NCBI RefSeq assembly: GCF_001428625.1
Contig: NZ_LMIE01000022.1
Location: 63,042-127,041 of the forward strand
Direction of reading: 5' to 3'
DNA: 64,000 bases
From: Hydrogenophaga sp. Root209
GTDB lineage: Bacteria; Pseudomonadota; Gammaproteobacteria; Burkholderiales; Burkholderiaceae_C
Under the pieces are notes generated by a model, which ran no database searches, was not told the DNA's origin, and saw only the letters and a program-made list of their open reading frames with translations. Made by a program: the position numbers and the translations under genes. Of this stretch, positions 44,683-53,757 are shown one piece after another (the first letter of the stretch is position 1; each line of letters opens with the position of its first letter).

Positions 44683-46328
44683 CACTCGCCCTTCTTCGGA
44701 AACGGAATGCAGATCTTGATGAACGCCATCCACTTGAAGATCAGGTCGAACAGGCTCAAGAAGATGCTCAGCACGATGAAGGCGCACAGCGTGATCACGG
44801 GCAAGCTGAAGCTGCAGATCCAGCCGATGGTGATGCCGCCGTCGGGTGGCTTCTTGCCTTCCATCAGGTCTTTCGGGTTGCCGCTCAGCAGGTTCTGCAA
44901 CGCCGGCGGCACGGTGAACGACACATTGGGTTTGAGCGAACGCAGCAGGCCGGGCTCGGTGATGTCGGGCAGGCTGATGCGCACCGGCGGCGCGCCCGAA
45001 CCTTCGAACCACGGCGCGATCACAAAGGGTTCGGTGGCCTCGCTCCAGACGATGCGCGCGGGGCAGCCGCATTCGGGCTTCAGGCGCACGAAGGCGCGCA
45101 CCACGTACTGCGCGGCCGGGTCGTCGAAGCGGCCTGGCGCCGGGTTGAGTTGCGCAAACCGCTCGGCCACGGCGCGCGAGAGCGCCAGCCGCAAGGCCTG
45201 TGCCTGATGGCTGGGCAGCGCAGGCCAGCGCGTGGGCATCTCGGGCCTTGCGGCCTGCTCGTCGCGTTGCACCAGCACTTGCGCCGCCTGGCGCAGGAAG
45301 GCTTCGGCGCTCACCGTGCGCGCCACCGTTTCCCCATCGCGCAGCTTCAAAGGCAAAGCGATGGCCGCGAGCTGCTGGCGCAACGCCTGGCTGGCGGGCG
45401 AGGTGCCGGCAAACGCATTGAATTCACCATCGAGCTGGCGCAGCAAGCGCAGCAAGCGCTGCATGCCCGTGCGCGCACCGCCGCCCGGGCGCAGCTGGTT
45501 CCAGTGGTCGATGGACACGCCGGTGGGCCGCACGGTGGTGGCGAGCTCGGCGGCTTCTGTCCAGGCTGGGTTGAGGCTCTCGCCATCGAGGGGGAAATCC
45601 ATGGCCTCACCGCGCAGGGCCTGCACCAGGTGGTTACGGAAATCCGCGCTCTCGGGCCCGAAGGTGTTGGCTTCGTCGAACACCGGCGCGGTCTCGGCCA
45701 GCTCGCCGCTCACCGTGGGCACCAGGCCGTAGTACAGCGTCTTGCCCGCGGCCTTGCAGACCTCGGGCGGCGCCACGAACATGGGCACCACGTGTTCATC
45801 GAGCAGCGTGTCCTCGCGCTGCAGGGCCAGTTGCACCAGCTCGTGGTCGATGTCGGCCACGCCGGTCTGGCCGCTGTGCAGCCGCAGCTGGCTGGCCGGG
45901 TCGCGCGCGGCGCCGCCGATGCGCTGCACCGGCAGCCAGCCGCGCAGGCGTCCGCGCGAACGCATCCAGCCCTCTTCTGCGGCGCCACCAGCGCGACGCA
46001 CGCGGCGAACCACGAGGCCCGCCGACGCCACGCGCGCGGGGTCCACACGCGGCGTGCCCGGTGTGTCGCACCAGGCCTCCAGCACGGCCAGGTGGTGCTG
46101 GCGCTGGATGGGCTGGAACAGCTTGAGCACCTGGCGCTGAGTGCGCGCGGCAGCGCGCGAGGCCAGCAACTTCGCGCGGCCCTCGACGCTGGTGATCTCG
46201 TCGAGCACGGCGTCGATGAAGTCGCCATCGGCGCGTTGCAGCAAGAGCGGCGCACCGCCCGAGACCAGACCGCGCGGCGCGCCCAGGGCCACGTCGTGTG
46301 GAAGTTGCTGCGTGAGCGTGCGGGCCAT
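44682..46328 (-). CDS. tail-anchored membrane protein of the CIS cluster
   Basis: 548 residues. Mostly soluble, with LYYGLVPTVSGELAE and a conserved-looking PECGCPARIVWSEATEPFVIAPWFE, then about residues 502-548 form a strongly hydrophobic end: GWICSFSLPVITLCAFIVLS, IFLSLFDLIFKWMAFIKICI, closed by PFPKKGE. This reads as one or two C-terminal membrane helices. No signal peptide. The gene is embedded between the spike gene and the gp25-like gene. I infer a membrane anchor or docking protein that ties the baseplate to the inner membrane; a different role in cargo retention is possible. Confidence 0.6.
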   Translation of the reverse strand: MARTLTQQLPHDVALGAPRGLVSGGAPLLLQRADGDFIDAVLDEITSVEGRAKLLASRAAARTQRQVLKLFQPIQRQHHLAVLEAWCDTPGTPRVDPARVASAGLVVRRVRRAGGAAEEGWMRSRGRLRGWLPVQRIGGAARDPASQLRLHSGQTGVADIDHELVQLALQREDTLLDEHVVPMFVAPPEVCKAAGKTLYYGLVPTVSGELAETAPVFDEANTFGPESADFRNHLVQALRGEAMDFPLDGESLNPAWTEAAELATTVRPTGVSIDHWNQLRPGGGARTGMQRLLRLLRQLDGEFNAFAGTSPASQALRQQLAAIALPLKLRDGETVARTVSAEAFLRQAAQVLVQRDEQAARPEMPTRWPALPSHQAQALRLALSRAVAERFAQLNPAPGRFDDPAAQYVVRAFVRLKPECGCPARIVWSEATEPFVIAPWFEGSGAPPVRISLPDITEPGLLRSLKPNVSFTVPPALQNLLSGNPKDLMEGKKPPDGGITIGWICSFSLPVITLCAFIVLSIFLSLFDLIFKWMAFIKICIPFPKKGE

Positions 46329-46332
46329 GGCG

Positions 46333-47019
46333 TCACCAGATGTTGCCTGCGCCCGGCGTGTAACTGGCGGAGATGACGGCGTTGGTCTGCAACACGTCGC
46401 ACTTCACCATGCCGGAGAAAGTGGACATGGCCGCATCGACCTTGACCATGCCCGCGCTCACCTCCACCTGCGCGGCGGTCACCTTCACCTTGGCCGCGGC
46501 TTCCACCGCGATGCCTGCCGTGTCCATCACCACGCGGTTGCCGTTGGCGTCTGCTAGCGTGATCGAGCCCGGCCCGTCCTGCAGCGTGACGGTCTGGCCA
46601 CCGGGCGTCTCCAGCGTCAGGGTTTCCTGCCCGTCCTCGTCGAGGATGGTGATGGCCACGCCGTTCTTCGACTTCAGCCGCTTGGTGCGGTGTTCGCCAT
46701 TGGCCAGATCGGCCGGTGATGGCGAGTTGCCGTTCCACAGCCCGCCGATGATCAGCGGGTGGCGCGCATCGCCGTTCATGAAGATCACGAGCACCTCGTC
46801 GTCCACGTCGGGCAGGAAGAAGAAGCCCCGGTCGTTGCCGGCGAACGGCGCCACCACGCGCGCCCACAGCGGCGCGTCCTGGTCGGTCACGCCGTCGTGC
46901 GCGAGCAGGCGCACCTGCACGCGGTTGCGGCGCTCGGGGTCGTCGAGCGAGACCACCAGCGCCAGCGCGCCGGCCTGCAGCCAGCCCGCAGGCCGCTCCA
47001 GCAGCGCATCGCGTTTCAT
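46333..47019 (-). CDS. CIS spike OB/tail part (gp5/VgrG C-terminal-like)
   Basis: 228 residues. RVQVRLLAHDGVTDQDAPLWARVVAPFAGNDRGFFFLPDVDDEVLVIFMNGDARHPLIIGGLWNGNSPSP is the OB-fold of the gp5/VgrG family. It is followed by beta-helix-like repeats typical of spikes (GVAITILDEDGQETLTLETPGGQTVTLQDGPGSITLADANGNRVVMDTAGI). The ATG at 47019 overlaps the previous gene by 4 bases (ATGA). In Afp/PVC the gpD-like and gp5-like parts are one protein (Afp8); here they are separate genes. Confidence 0.88.
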   Translation of the reverse strand: MKRDALLERPAGWLQAGALALVVSLDDPERRNRVQVRLLAHDGVTDQDAPLWARVVAPFAGNDRGFFFLPDVDDEVLVIFMNGDARHPLIIGGLWNGNSPSPADLANGEHRTKRLKSKNGVAITILDEDGQETLTLETPGGQTVTLQDGPGSITLADANGNRVVMDTAGIAVEAAAKVKVTAAQVEVSAGMVKVDAAMSTFSGMVKCDVLQTNAVISASYTPGAGNIW

Positions 47020-48107
47020 GCGCCCTCCCTGAGGAACGCGCACTCGCCGCTGAACTCGGTGCGGTAGCCCGCCGTCTGGTCGTAAAGGTGCGAGGCGGCG
47101 CACACGAAGTAGCGGTTGTCGAACTGCGGCGAGAGCCCCGTGACCGACACCGTGGTGCCCACGCGGATGGCCGGGTTGCCTTCGCTCAGGCCTTCGATCC
47201 GCACGAAGCGGCGTGCGCGCTGGTCGTATGCGGTCTGGGCCACCGCCTGGGCTTCGGCATCGCTGCTCACCGCCAGGTGGCCGATGTGCTCAGGGCGTGG
47301 GCCGAACGCTTCATCGAGCCACGACGACCCGCTGCGTCCACTGCCCGGCCCGCTGTGTGTGATCTGCGTGGCCTCATGGCTCACCGCGCTGCCGTCCACC
47401 GGGTTCCACCCTGCCGCGCTGGTGGCGGTGATCTGTTGCGACAGATCGGCGATCACGCGGGCGCGCATGAGCTGGCCGAACAGCGCGAGTTCCACCTCGC
47501 CACGCGCCACGTCACCGCGCGGCGCCACCTGCAGCTCGTCGCCCACGATCTGCAGGTCGGCGTCGAAGCGCGCGAGCAGCCGCCGCAGAAAGGCGAGATC
47601 GCTCTCGTTGATCTGCGCCCAGGTGTCGGTCGGGCTGGTGAGGCCGGTGATGGTGGGCCGCAGGTTGAGCGCGTCGGCCACCTCGCGCACCACGTCGGCG
47701 GGGGACATGTCGGTGTAGGTCTTGCTGCGCCGGGCCAGACGCGCGGCCTGCAGCGCGTCTTCAGCCAGCACCGTGATCTCGGGTGCGCCGCCCATGCTGA
47801 ACAACAACTCGATGGCACTGACCTTGCCGCGAAACACCTCCACCGGGGCTTGCACGTCCCCCGCGTACACCGCGAGTTCGGCGCCCAGCTTCAGCTCGGA
47901 CTGCGCACCGAAGGCCTGCTCGGTGCCGCCCGCCGTGGTGCCCACCCAGTTGGACAGGCGCAGCTCCAGTCGGCTCATGCCGCCTTCGCTTTCGTCCATG
48001 CGCATGGCGACCAGCAGGTTGGACAAGCGCACATCGGCCTGACCACCCAGCCGCAGCGTGGGACGCGCGCTGTAGAGGGCTTGTCGGCTGAGGGCGGTTT
48101 CGCTCAT
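47016..48107 (-). CDS. CIS spike base (phage late control gpD-like)
   Basis: 363 residues. SARPTLRLGGQADVRLSNLLVAMRMDESEGGMSRLELRLSN, VFRGKVSAIELLFSMGGAPEITVLAEDALQAARLARRSKTYTDMSPADVVREVADALNL and QINESDLAFLRRLLARFDADLQIVGDELQVAPRG are the signatures of the gpD/gp27-like half of a VgrG-type spike. It would sit at the tip of the inner tube together with the downstream gp5-like protein. Confidence 0.9.
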   Translation of the reverse strand: MSETALSRQALYSARPTLRLGGQADVRLSNLLVAMRMDESEGGMSRLELRLSNWVGTTAGGTEQAFGAQSELKLGAELAVYAGDVQAPVEVFRGKVSAIELLFSMGGAPEITVLAEDALQAARLARRSKTYTDMSPADVVREVADALNLRPTITGLTSPTDTWAQINESDLAFLRRLLARFDADLQIVGDELQVAPRGDVARGEVELALFGQLMRARVIADLSQQITATSAAGWNPVDGSAVSHEATQITHSGPGSGRSGSSWLDEAFGPRPEHIGHLAVSSDAEAQAVAQTAYDQRARRFVRIEGLSEGNPAIRVGTTVSVTGLSPQFDNRYFVCAASHLYDQTAGYRTEFSGECAFLREGA

Positions 48108-48129
48108 GGTGTTGACGTGTTGGTGGCGC

Positions 48130-48300
48130 TCAGTCGGTCTGCAGGCGTCGGTCGCGCTCCGTGCGCAGGTCCAGCGCTCGCTGCAGCGCCTCCAACTGGC
48201 GCGGGTCCTCGGGTGAGGTGGCTTCGCTCGCCTGCGCGGTGGGTGGGGCGGGCCGATCGGCCGGCACCTCGGCGGTGACTTCTTCGAAGGTGATGGGCAT
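48130..48300 (-). CDS. tiny CIS protein (Pvc6-like)
   Basis: 56 residues: MPITFEEVTAEVPADRPAPP, then a charged helix ending RALDLRTERDRRLQTD. It has GGGGAGA upstream of the ATG. A tiny protein of this size and position, between the Afp7-like gene and the spike gene, is found in other CIS clusters (Pvc6/Afp6-like), but sequence similarity cannot be judged by eye. Function unknown. Confidence 0.6.
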   Translation of the reverse strand: MPITFEEVTAEVPADRPAPPTAQASEATSPEDPRQLEALQRALDLRTERDRRLQTD

Positions 48301-48319
48301 GTGTGTCTCCCCGAGTCGT

Positions 48320-49288
48320 TCAGTCAAAAGCGATGCGGGCCTGCAGGTCGGCGGCGGCGCCCACGTCGGTCCCCAGACTGCCCGCGCCCGAACCGCGCGC
48401 CATGCCGCCCGGTGCGAAACCGGTGGCGCCGGTGCGCGCTTGCGCCGGGGGCAGCAGGGCCTGCGCGTTGGGCAGCGATGCGCCGCCACCCGCGCCGGTG
48501 CGCAGGCCGGCAAAGGCGGCGCCGGCCGTGGCGCCGATGCCCACCCCTGCACCCGCACCGACACCGATGCCCACACCGGCCCCAGCGCCCACCGACAGCG
48601 ACGCCGATGCAAACGCCGCCGGCGCTCCGAGCGACACATTCGCATCGACCAGCAGCGAGGCACTGCCGCCAAAGCGCAAACTGGCCGAGGCGTTGGCGCT
48701 CGCCACGGCCCGCGCCGCGCGTGGATCGCCGCCAGCCGCGGCCACGCCCGACGGGCCGGCCCCGCCTGGGACCTCCATGGACGATGCACCGCCTGCGCGA
48801 TCAGCAGACGATGCTGGCGCGCTGGCGCTTTCAAAATTGGGGGCGTCGCTGGACAGCGTGAGGTTGATGCCCGCGCGCAGCGGCACGCCGTCGTGCGAGA
48901 ACAGGTCCAGCGTTTCCTTGTACTGCTCCACCGTGCCCACGAAGCGGTAGGCACCCCAGCTGAACTCCACGCGCGGCGGCGTCTTCTCGTTCTCGCCGCC
49001 AAAGGGCTTGAGCATCTGCGCCATCTTGTCGGTGGTGCCGCGCACGTCTTCACCGCCCTGCACCTCGCCGCCCAGGTTTTCAGCGGTGGTGTCGAACACC
49101 AGGTCCATGGTGAGCTTGGCCACGGTGGCGCTCACGTACTGGCGGCTGCCCGCGCCCTGACCGGCGGGGCCGAGCGTGTTCGACACGGTGTACTGCAGCG
49201 AGGCCGGGTTGAAGTGCACCTTCACCACGGTCTCGGGCGCCGGACTCAGCGTCTTGAACTCGGCGACGGCGATGGTGCGTTCGGTCAT
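48320..49288 (-). CDS. CIS tube-initiator-like protein (Afp7-like) with glycine/alanine tail
   Basis: 322 residues. The N-terminal 180 residues fit the CIS tube family (AVAEFKTLSPAPETVVKVHFNPASLQYTVSNTLG, KLTMDLVFDTTAENLGGEVQGGEDVRGTTDKMAQML, PPRVEFSWGAYRFVGTVEQYKETLDLFSHDGVPLRAGINLTLSS). In Afp7/Pvc7 this is followed by a LysM domain; here residues 190-300 are a low-complexity stretch (GAGAGVGIGVGAGAGVGIGA and similar), with no LysM visible. It may adapt tube to spike. ATG at 49288. Confidence 0.7.
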   Translation of the reverse strand: MTERTIAVAEFKTLSPAPETVVKVHFNPASLQYTVSNTLGPAGQGAGSRQYVSATVAKLTMDLVFDTTAENLGGEVQGGEDVRGTTDKMAQMLKPFGGENEKTPPRVEFSWGAYRFVGTVEQYKETLDLFSHDGVPLRAGINLTLSSDAPNFESASAPASSADRAGGASSMEVPGGAGPSGVAAAGGDPRAARAVASANASASLRFGGSASLLVDANVSLGAPAAFASASLSVGAGAGVGIGVGAGAGVGIGATAGAAFAGLRTGAGGGASLPNAQALLPPAQARTGATGFAPGGMARGSGAGSLGTDVGAAADLQARIAFD

Positions 49289-49290
49289 GC

Positions 49291-49836
49291 TCAGGCCTTG
49301 GGAAAACCGAGGGTGAGGCCCTCGTGCGCCAGGTGCAGCTCTTCCACCGCCACCTCGGTGGCGCGGGCGTTGAGGTCGGCGGCCTTGAACTTCACCGGCA
49401 TGCAGCGCGCGAGCGACCAGGTCATCACCTTGGTGCCGGCGCCATCGAGCATGTCGATGTCCACGTCCATGCGCGCGGCATAGTCGCCGCCGGAGACCAG
49501 GGCGAACCACTTCCAGAGGTGGCGGTTGTCGGTCATGCCGCGCTTGAGGATCACGGTGGCGTGCGTCACCTGGCCCGCGCGCTGGAATGCGCCGTGGTTC
49601 ACGCCGCCGCTGCGGATCACCTTGGGCTCCATGGTGGCTTCCAGGCCGGTGCATTCGGCAAAGGCGCCCTGGCACATGTCCACATCGTTGCCTTGGCCCG
49701 TGCCCGCCCCCGACTGGCGAAACCGCACCTGGAAACGAAACGGAATGAGCGGCGCGGAGGACGGCCGTGCGCCCGCACCGATACCGATCGACACCTGGGC
49801 CGAGGCGCTGGCGGAGAACGCTGCGCCGATGGCCAT
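49291..49836 (-). CDS. second CIS tube protein (gp19-like)
   Basis: 181 residues. PFRFQVRFRQSGAGTGQGNDVDMCQGAFAECTGLEATMEPKVIRSGGVNHGAFQRAGQVTHATVILKRGMTDNRHLWKWFALVSGG matches the phage tail tube (T4-like gp19) family; the N-terminal 30 residues are Ala/Gly/Ser-rich. It would add a second tube ring, like Afp5. The ATG overlaps the second sheath stop by one base (TGATG). Confidence 0.85.
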   Translation of the reverse strand: MAIGAAFSASASAQVSIGIGAGARPSSAPLIPFRFQVRFRQSGAGTGQGNDVDMCQGAFAECTGLEATMEPKVIRSGGVNHGAFQRAGQVTHATVILKRGMTDNRHLWKWFALVSGGDYAARMDVDIDMLDGAGTKVMTWSLARCMPVKFKAADLNARATEVAVEELHLAHEGLTLGFPKA

Positions 49837-51461
49837 CACGCGGCCTCCCGCACGCTGGCCTGGCCCACGCCGGCCGCGGCCAGGGCCAGCACCACGGTGA
49901 TGCGCTCGATGCTGTGCGCCGGCAGCACGGTGATCTCGGTCACGAGACGCCCGTTGTCCAGGTCGTGCTGCGTCATGGTGCTGCGGTCGCAGCGCACGCT
50001 GAAGGCCTCTTCGGGTGTGGCGCCGGCCAGTGCACCCACGCGCCAGAAGCCCTTGAGCAGTTCTTCAAAGCTGCGCTCCAGCCGCGCCCAGGTCTGGGGG
50101 CCGTTGCCGTCGAACAGCACGCTCTGCCCGCGCAGGCGCGCCGCGCGCAGCAGCGTGGCCATGAGGCGGCTCACACCGCCGCTGCGCCAGGCCGCATCGG
50201 GCGTGGTGGTCACGTCCGACTGCAGCGCCCAGCCACCGGCCTGCTGGGTGAAGAGACACACGCGCTCGGCCAGCCGCGCGCTGGGCGACTGGGGGCCGGC
50301 GCCCCAGCCCGGCAGCGGCTCGGCGCTGTGCAGGTCGCGCAGCGCCGGCATGGAGTGCTCACCCGCCACGCTGGCGTGGGTACCGCGCGCCAGCGCACTG
50401 CGGGCGATCAGGCCGGCCAGAGCGCCATCGGGTGGCTCCAGGCCTTCAGGCAGGTCAAGCGCCGCGCGCGTGGCCAGCCACGGGTAGGCCAGTTGCACGA
50501 AGGCGCTGGCGATCGACAGGCCACTCGCGTCCACGCTGCCTTCGGCCTCCAGCACGCCGCTGCGCCGCAGAAAAGCCAGCATGTCGTTGTGCGCGTGCAC
50601 GCCACCGTCGCTCACCGGCCGGCGTGCGTCTTCACGCGGCAAAGGCAGCGCGCCGACGAACAGCATCTCGCGCTGGTGCCGCGCGAGAAACGCCCGCACG
50701 CTGGCCACCGCCACGCGCCACGGCCCGTAGCCCGGACCGTCCAGGCGCGGCGCGTACAGGGCGCGCAGGCCCGCGTCCTGGGGCAGCGGCGGTTCGTCGG
50801 GGCTGCACTCCACAAAGCCTTCGGGCGGCGGCACCAGCGGCACGGTCACCGAGGGCGCCAGGGGTTCGGTGGCGCACGCGTCGGGCAGATCGGGCAGGCA
50901 CAACACGCTGGCGTCCGAGAGTCCCACCACATGGCCGATGCCGCGCCAGGTGCGTGGGTCCATGGGCTCGAACACCTCGCCCACCTGATCGCGGTCGCTG
51001 AAGCCGGGAATGAGCCGGGCGAGGCGCGCTCGGCGTTTGGCAGCGCGGTTGGAGGCCGACTCCAGAAACGGCCAGGGGTCGCCCACGCGCACGACCACCG
51101 CGCGCTGGCCACCGCGCGCAAAGAAACTGCGCACGGCCGCACCGAGGTAGGTGGCGCAGTGCGCCGGTTCACCGCTCACCGCATCGGGCGCGCGGCCCAA
51201 AGGCCGCTCGTCCCAGGCAAAGAGGCGGTCGAACAAGGCCCAGCTGTCGATCACCACCGGCACGTTGTCCAGCGCCTCCAGCGCGTCGGCGCCCTTGCGC
51301 CACGGCCCGTGCACCCAGCCCGCGTCGATGAGCTGGCGGCGCACCGACATGGGCAGCGGCTGCTCGCGCCGGCGCGCCACAAAGCCCACGAAGCACGCCA
51401 CGTCGGCGCGCTCGGGCGCGGTGCGCAGGGCGGGTGCGGCGGTTTCGAAAAGGAGGCTCAT
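49836..51461 (-). CDS. second, divergent CIS sheath protein
   Basis: 541 residues. The C-terminus PEEAFSVRCDRSTMTQHDLDNGRLVTEITVLPAHSIERITVVLALA matches the end of the first sheath (51949-53712; TPDEAFFVRCDRSTMTQNDLDNGRL...). The rest, including an N-terminal FETAAPALRTAPERADVACFVGFVARR and a large middle domain, is more divergent. Multiple sheath paralogues (as in Afp2-4) are usual in this group. Preceded by GGAG. Confidence 0.85.
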   Translation of the reverse strand: MSLLFETAAPALRTAPERADVACFVGFVARRREQPLPMSVRRQLIDAGWVHGPWRKGADALEALDNVPVVIDSWALFDRLFAWDERPLGRAPDAVSGEPAHCATYLGAAVRSFFARGGQRAVVVRVGDPWPFLESASNRAAKRRARLARLIPGFSDRDQVGEVFEPMDPRTWRGIGHVVGLSDASVLCLPDLPDACATEPLAPSVTVPLVPPPEGFVECSPDEPPLPQDAGLRALYAPRLDGPGYGPWRVAVASVRAFLARHQREMLFVGALPLPREDARRPVSDGGVHAHNDMLAFLRRSGVLEAEGSVDASGLSIASAFVQLAYPWLATRAALDLPEGLEPPDGALAGLIARSALARGTHASVAGEHSMPALRDLHSAEPLPGWGAGPQSPSARLAERVCLFTQQAGGWALQSDVTTTPDAAWRSGGVSRLMATLLRAARLRGQSVLFDGNGPQTWARLERSFEELLKGFWRVGALAGATPEEAFSVRCDRSTMTQHDLDNGRLVTEITVLPAHSIERITVVLALAAAGVGQASVREAA

Positions 51462-51481
51462 GGGGGTCTGTCCGGGTTGCT

Positions 51482-51925
51482 TCAGACGGTGATTTCGAGC
51501 GCTTCAGCGGAGAGCGCAATCTCTTCCATGGCCACGTCTCCCCCGCCCTTGCCAGCCAGCGTGGGCCCGGTGTATTTCATCGGGATCACGCCGCGCAGCA
51601 CCCAGGTCTGCACGGGCGTGTGCGCCTCATCGAGCAGGGTGATGGTCACGTTGCGCTGCGCGGCCGGGCCCTGCGTGCGGGTCTGGCTGATCCAGTCGAA
51701 CAGCGTCTTGCTGTTGAGGATGCCGCGCTTCAGGGTCACGTCGGACACCTTGTGGATGCCGGCGACCTTGCGCACGTGGTTCTCGCGGTCGTTGCCGTTG
51801 CGGTACTCGGCCACGGTGACTTCGGTGCCGATGCCGCTGACATCGGAGAAGCCGCCAAAGACCTCGCCACCGTCGAAGTTGACGAGGTAGTTGAAGGCGC
51901 CGTAGGGCGTGGTGCGGTTGGCCAT
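51482..51925 (-). CDS. CIS tube protein (gp19-like, Afp1-like)
   Basis: 147 residues. TPYGAFNYLVNFDGGEVFGGFSDVSGIGTEVTVAEYRNGNDRENHVRKVAGIHKVSDVTLKRGILNSKTLFDWISQTRTQG and a beta ending VAMEEIALSAEALEITV are the classical tail tube. This is the main inner tube. AGGAG precedes the ATG at 51925. Confidence 0.92.
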   Translation of the reverse strand: MANRTTPYGAFNYLVNFDGGEVFGGFSDVSGIGTEVTVAEYRNGNDRENHVRKVAGIHKVSDVTLKRGILNSKTLFDWISQTRTQGPAAQRNVTITLLDEAHTPVQTWVLRGVIPMKYTGPTLAGKGGGDVAMEEIALSAEALEITV

Positions 51926-51948
51926 GGTTCAGCTCCTGAAGAGGGGAT

Positions 51949-53712
51949 TCACTCGCGGGCGTCGGCCGTTTTCTGGCCGATGCGGAAGATCACGAACTCG
52001 GCCGGCTTGATGATGGCCACGCCGATCAGGCAGATGAGACGGCCGTTGTCCAGGTCGTTCTGCGTCATGGTGCTGCGGTCGCAGCGCACGAAGAAGGCTT
52101 CGTCGGGCGTGGTGCCGAGCAGCGCGCCGCTGCGCCACTCGTTGTAGAGAAAGTCGGCCACGGTCTGGCGGATGTTGGCCCACAGGCGCTCGCCGTTGGG
52201 CTCGAACACGGCCCACTGGGTGCTGCGGTCGATCGACGCTTCGAGGTAGTTGAAGTAGCGCCGGTCGCTGACGTATTTCCACTCCGGGTCGCTGGAGACC
52301 AGGCGCGCGCCCCACACGCGGTTGCCGCGCCCGCTGAAGAAACGCAGGCAGTTGACGCCGGCCGGGTTGAGCATTTCCTGCTGCGCGAAGTTCACGTCGA
52401 TCTCGAAGCGCAGCGCGCCGCGCACCACCTCGTTGGCCGGCGCCTTGTGCACGCCGCGCTGCACGTCGTTGCGCGCGTAGATGCCGCTCATGAAACCCGA
52501 GGGTGGCAGCGCGATCTCTTTCGGAATGTCTTCACGGCCCGGGCGCGCCAGCGGGTTGGACACCACCACCCACGGGAAGTACATGGCCGCGTACTTGGAA
52601 TCGAAGAGCCCACGGTAGGTGCGTGCCGTGGTGGGCAGCAGTTCGGGCGGTGTGTCGAGCACGGCGATGCGGTAGGCGCGTCGGCCTTCGGCGTGCGCGA
52701 TCAGCGCGCTGGCGATGGCCTGCGGGTTGTCTTCATCGTCCACGCCGTACGCCGAACTGCCGGGCGCGGCGACGATGGACACATCTTCGAGCGAAGCGAT
52801 CTCGGAGAGCGCGAGCGCGTAGTCGGCGGGCGTGGGCTCGGCGCCGTCGGCGCCGCCGGTGAGCGTCCAGACCCGCTCGGGTTGGCCGGCGGCGTTGTTG
52901 GTGGCGCCATTGAACAAACCGGCGTGCAGCTCCGACGGGGACACCCCCGCGCCCACGTTGACGGCGTAGAAGTTTTGCAGGTGGTCGCTGCGCCGCGAGG
53001 GGGTGGCCGACATCACGTGGCCGATCCAGCGCGGGTGCGTGTTGGTCAGGCCCATGTCATCAAAGCTCAGGCTGTTGCCGTCGCCGTCGATGGTCTGCAC
53101 CGAGACGGTGAGCAATTGCGGTGCGCCCGCGAGCACGTCGGCCTGCGTGACCGCATCACCCGCCAGGTTGGCCGCTGGCCGCCAGGTGTTGCCCACGCGC
53201 ACCAGCAAGGCTCCGGTGCCTGACACGGTGTCGCGCACCAGGCTGCCGGGCGGCGCGTTGTTGAGCGTGGTTTCCGATGCCGGTGAGGCCGCTTCGCGCA
53301 CCACGACCTGACCGTTGCCCGCCGCGCCGGGAAAGCGCGCCACGAATCCCACACCCTCGTCAGTGCCGGCCATCACCTCGGCCGCGGCCACCGCCGCATC
53401 GGCCCCCACCACGCGCGAGACATACAGCCGGGAGCCACCTTCGTTGAAGAACGCCCGCACGGCATGCGCCAGGTAGTTGGTGCCCGGCACGCCGGTGCCC
53501 AGCGACAGGTCGGCAAAGCCCCCGTAGATGCGCTCGAAGTCACCAAAGCTGGTGAGCAGCTCGGGCGACTCGGGGGTGTCGTCATCCACCCGGTAAGGCC
53601 CTTTGCGGGTGGGCCCGACAAACGCGGTGGTGCTGGTGCCCACCCCTTCGATGCTCTTGGCGCGGAAACTGGTTTCTTCGACGTAAACGCCTGGCGCGAG
53701 GTATTCAGGCAT
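51949..53712 (-). CDS. CIS sheath protein (Afp2/3-like)
   Basis: 587 residues. N-terminus PEYLAPGVYVEETSFRAKSIEGVGTSTTAFVGPTRKGPYRVDDDTPESPELLTSFGDFERIYGGF is the conserved sheath start (APGVYVEE), and the C-terminus (EASIDRSTQWAVFEPNGERLWANIRQTVADFLYNEWRSGALLGTTPDEAFFVRCDRSTMTQNDLDNGRLICLIGVAIIKPAEFVIFRIGQKT) carries the contractile-sheath core. Strong AAGGAG upstream of the ATG at 53712. This is the principal contractile element. Confidence 0.94.
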   Translation of the reverse strand: MPEYLAPGVYVEETSFRAKSIEGVGTSTTAFVGPTRKGPYRVDDDTPESPELLTSFGDFERIYGGFADLSLGTGVPGTNYLAHAVRAFFNEGGSRLYVSRVVGADAAVAAAEVMAGTDEGVGFVARFPGAAGNGQVVVREAASPASETTLNNAPPGSLVRDTVSGTGALLVRVGNTWRPAANLAGDAVTQADVLAGAPQLLTVSVQTIDGDGNSLSFDDMGLTNTHPRWIGHVMSATPSRRSDHLQNFYAVNVGAGVSPSELHAGLFNGATNNAAGQPERVWTLTGGADGAEPTPADYALALSEIASLEDVSIVAAPGSSAYGVDDEDNPQAIASALIAHAEGRRAYRIAVLDTPPELLPTTARTYRGLFDSKYAAMYFPWVVVSNPLARPGREDIPKEIALPPSGFMSGIYARNDVQRGVHKAPANEVVRGALRFEIDVNFAQQEMLNPAGVNCLRFFSGRGNRVWGARLVSSDPEWKYVSDRRYFNYLEASIDRSTQWAVFEPNGERLWANIRQTVADFLYNEWRSGALLGTTPDEAFFVRCDRSTMTQNDLDNGRLICLIGVAIIKPAEFVIFRIGQKTADARE

Positions 53713-53757
53713 GGTGGTTCTCCTTGTGAAGTGCGGGTGGGAACATCGCGTGGGTCC

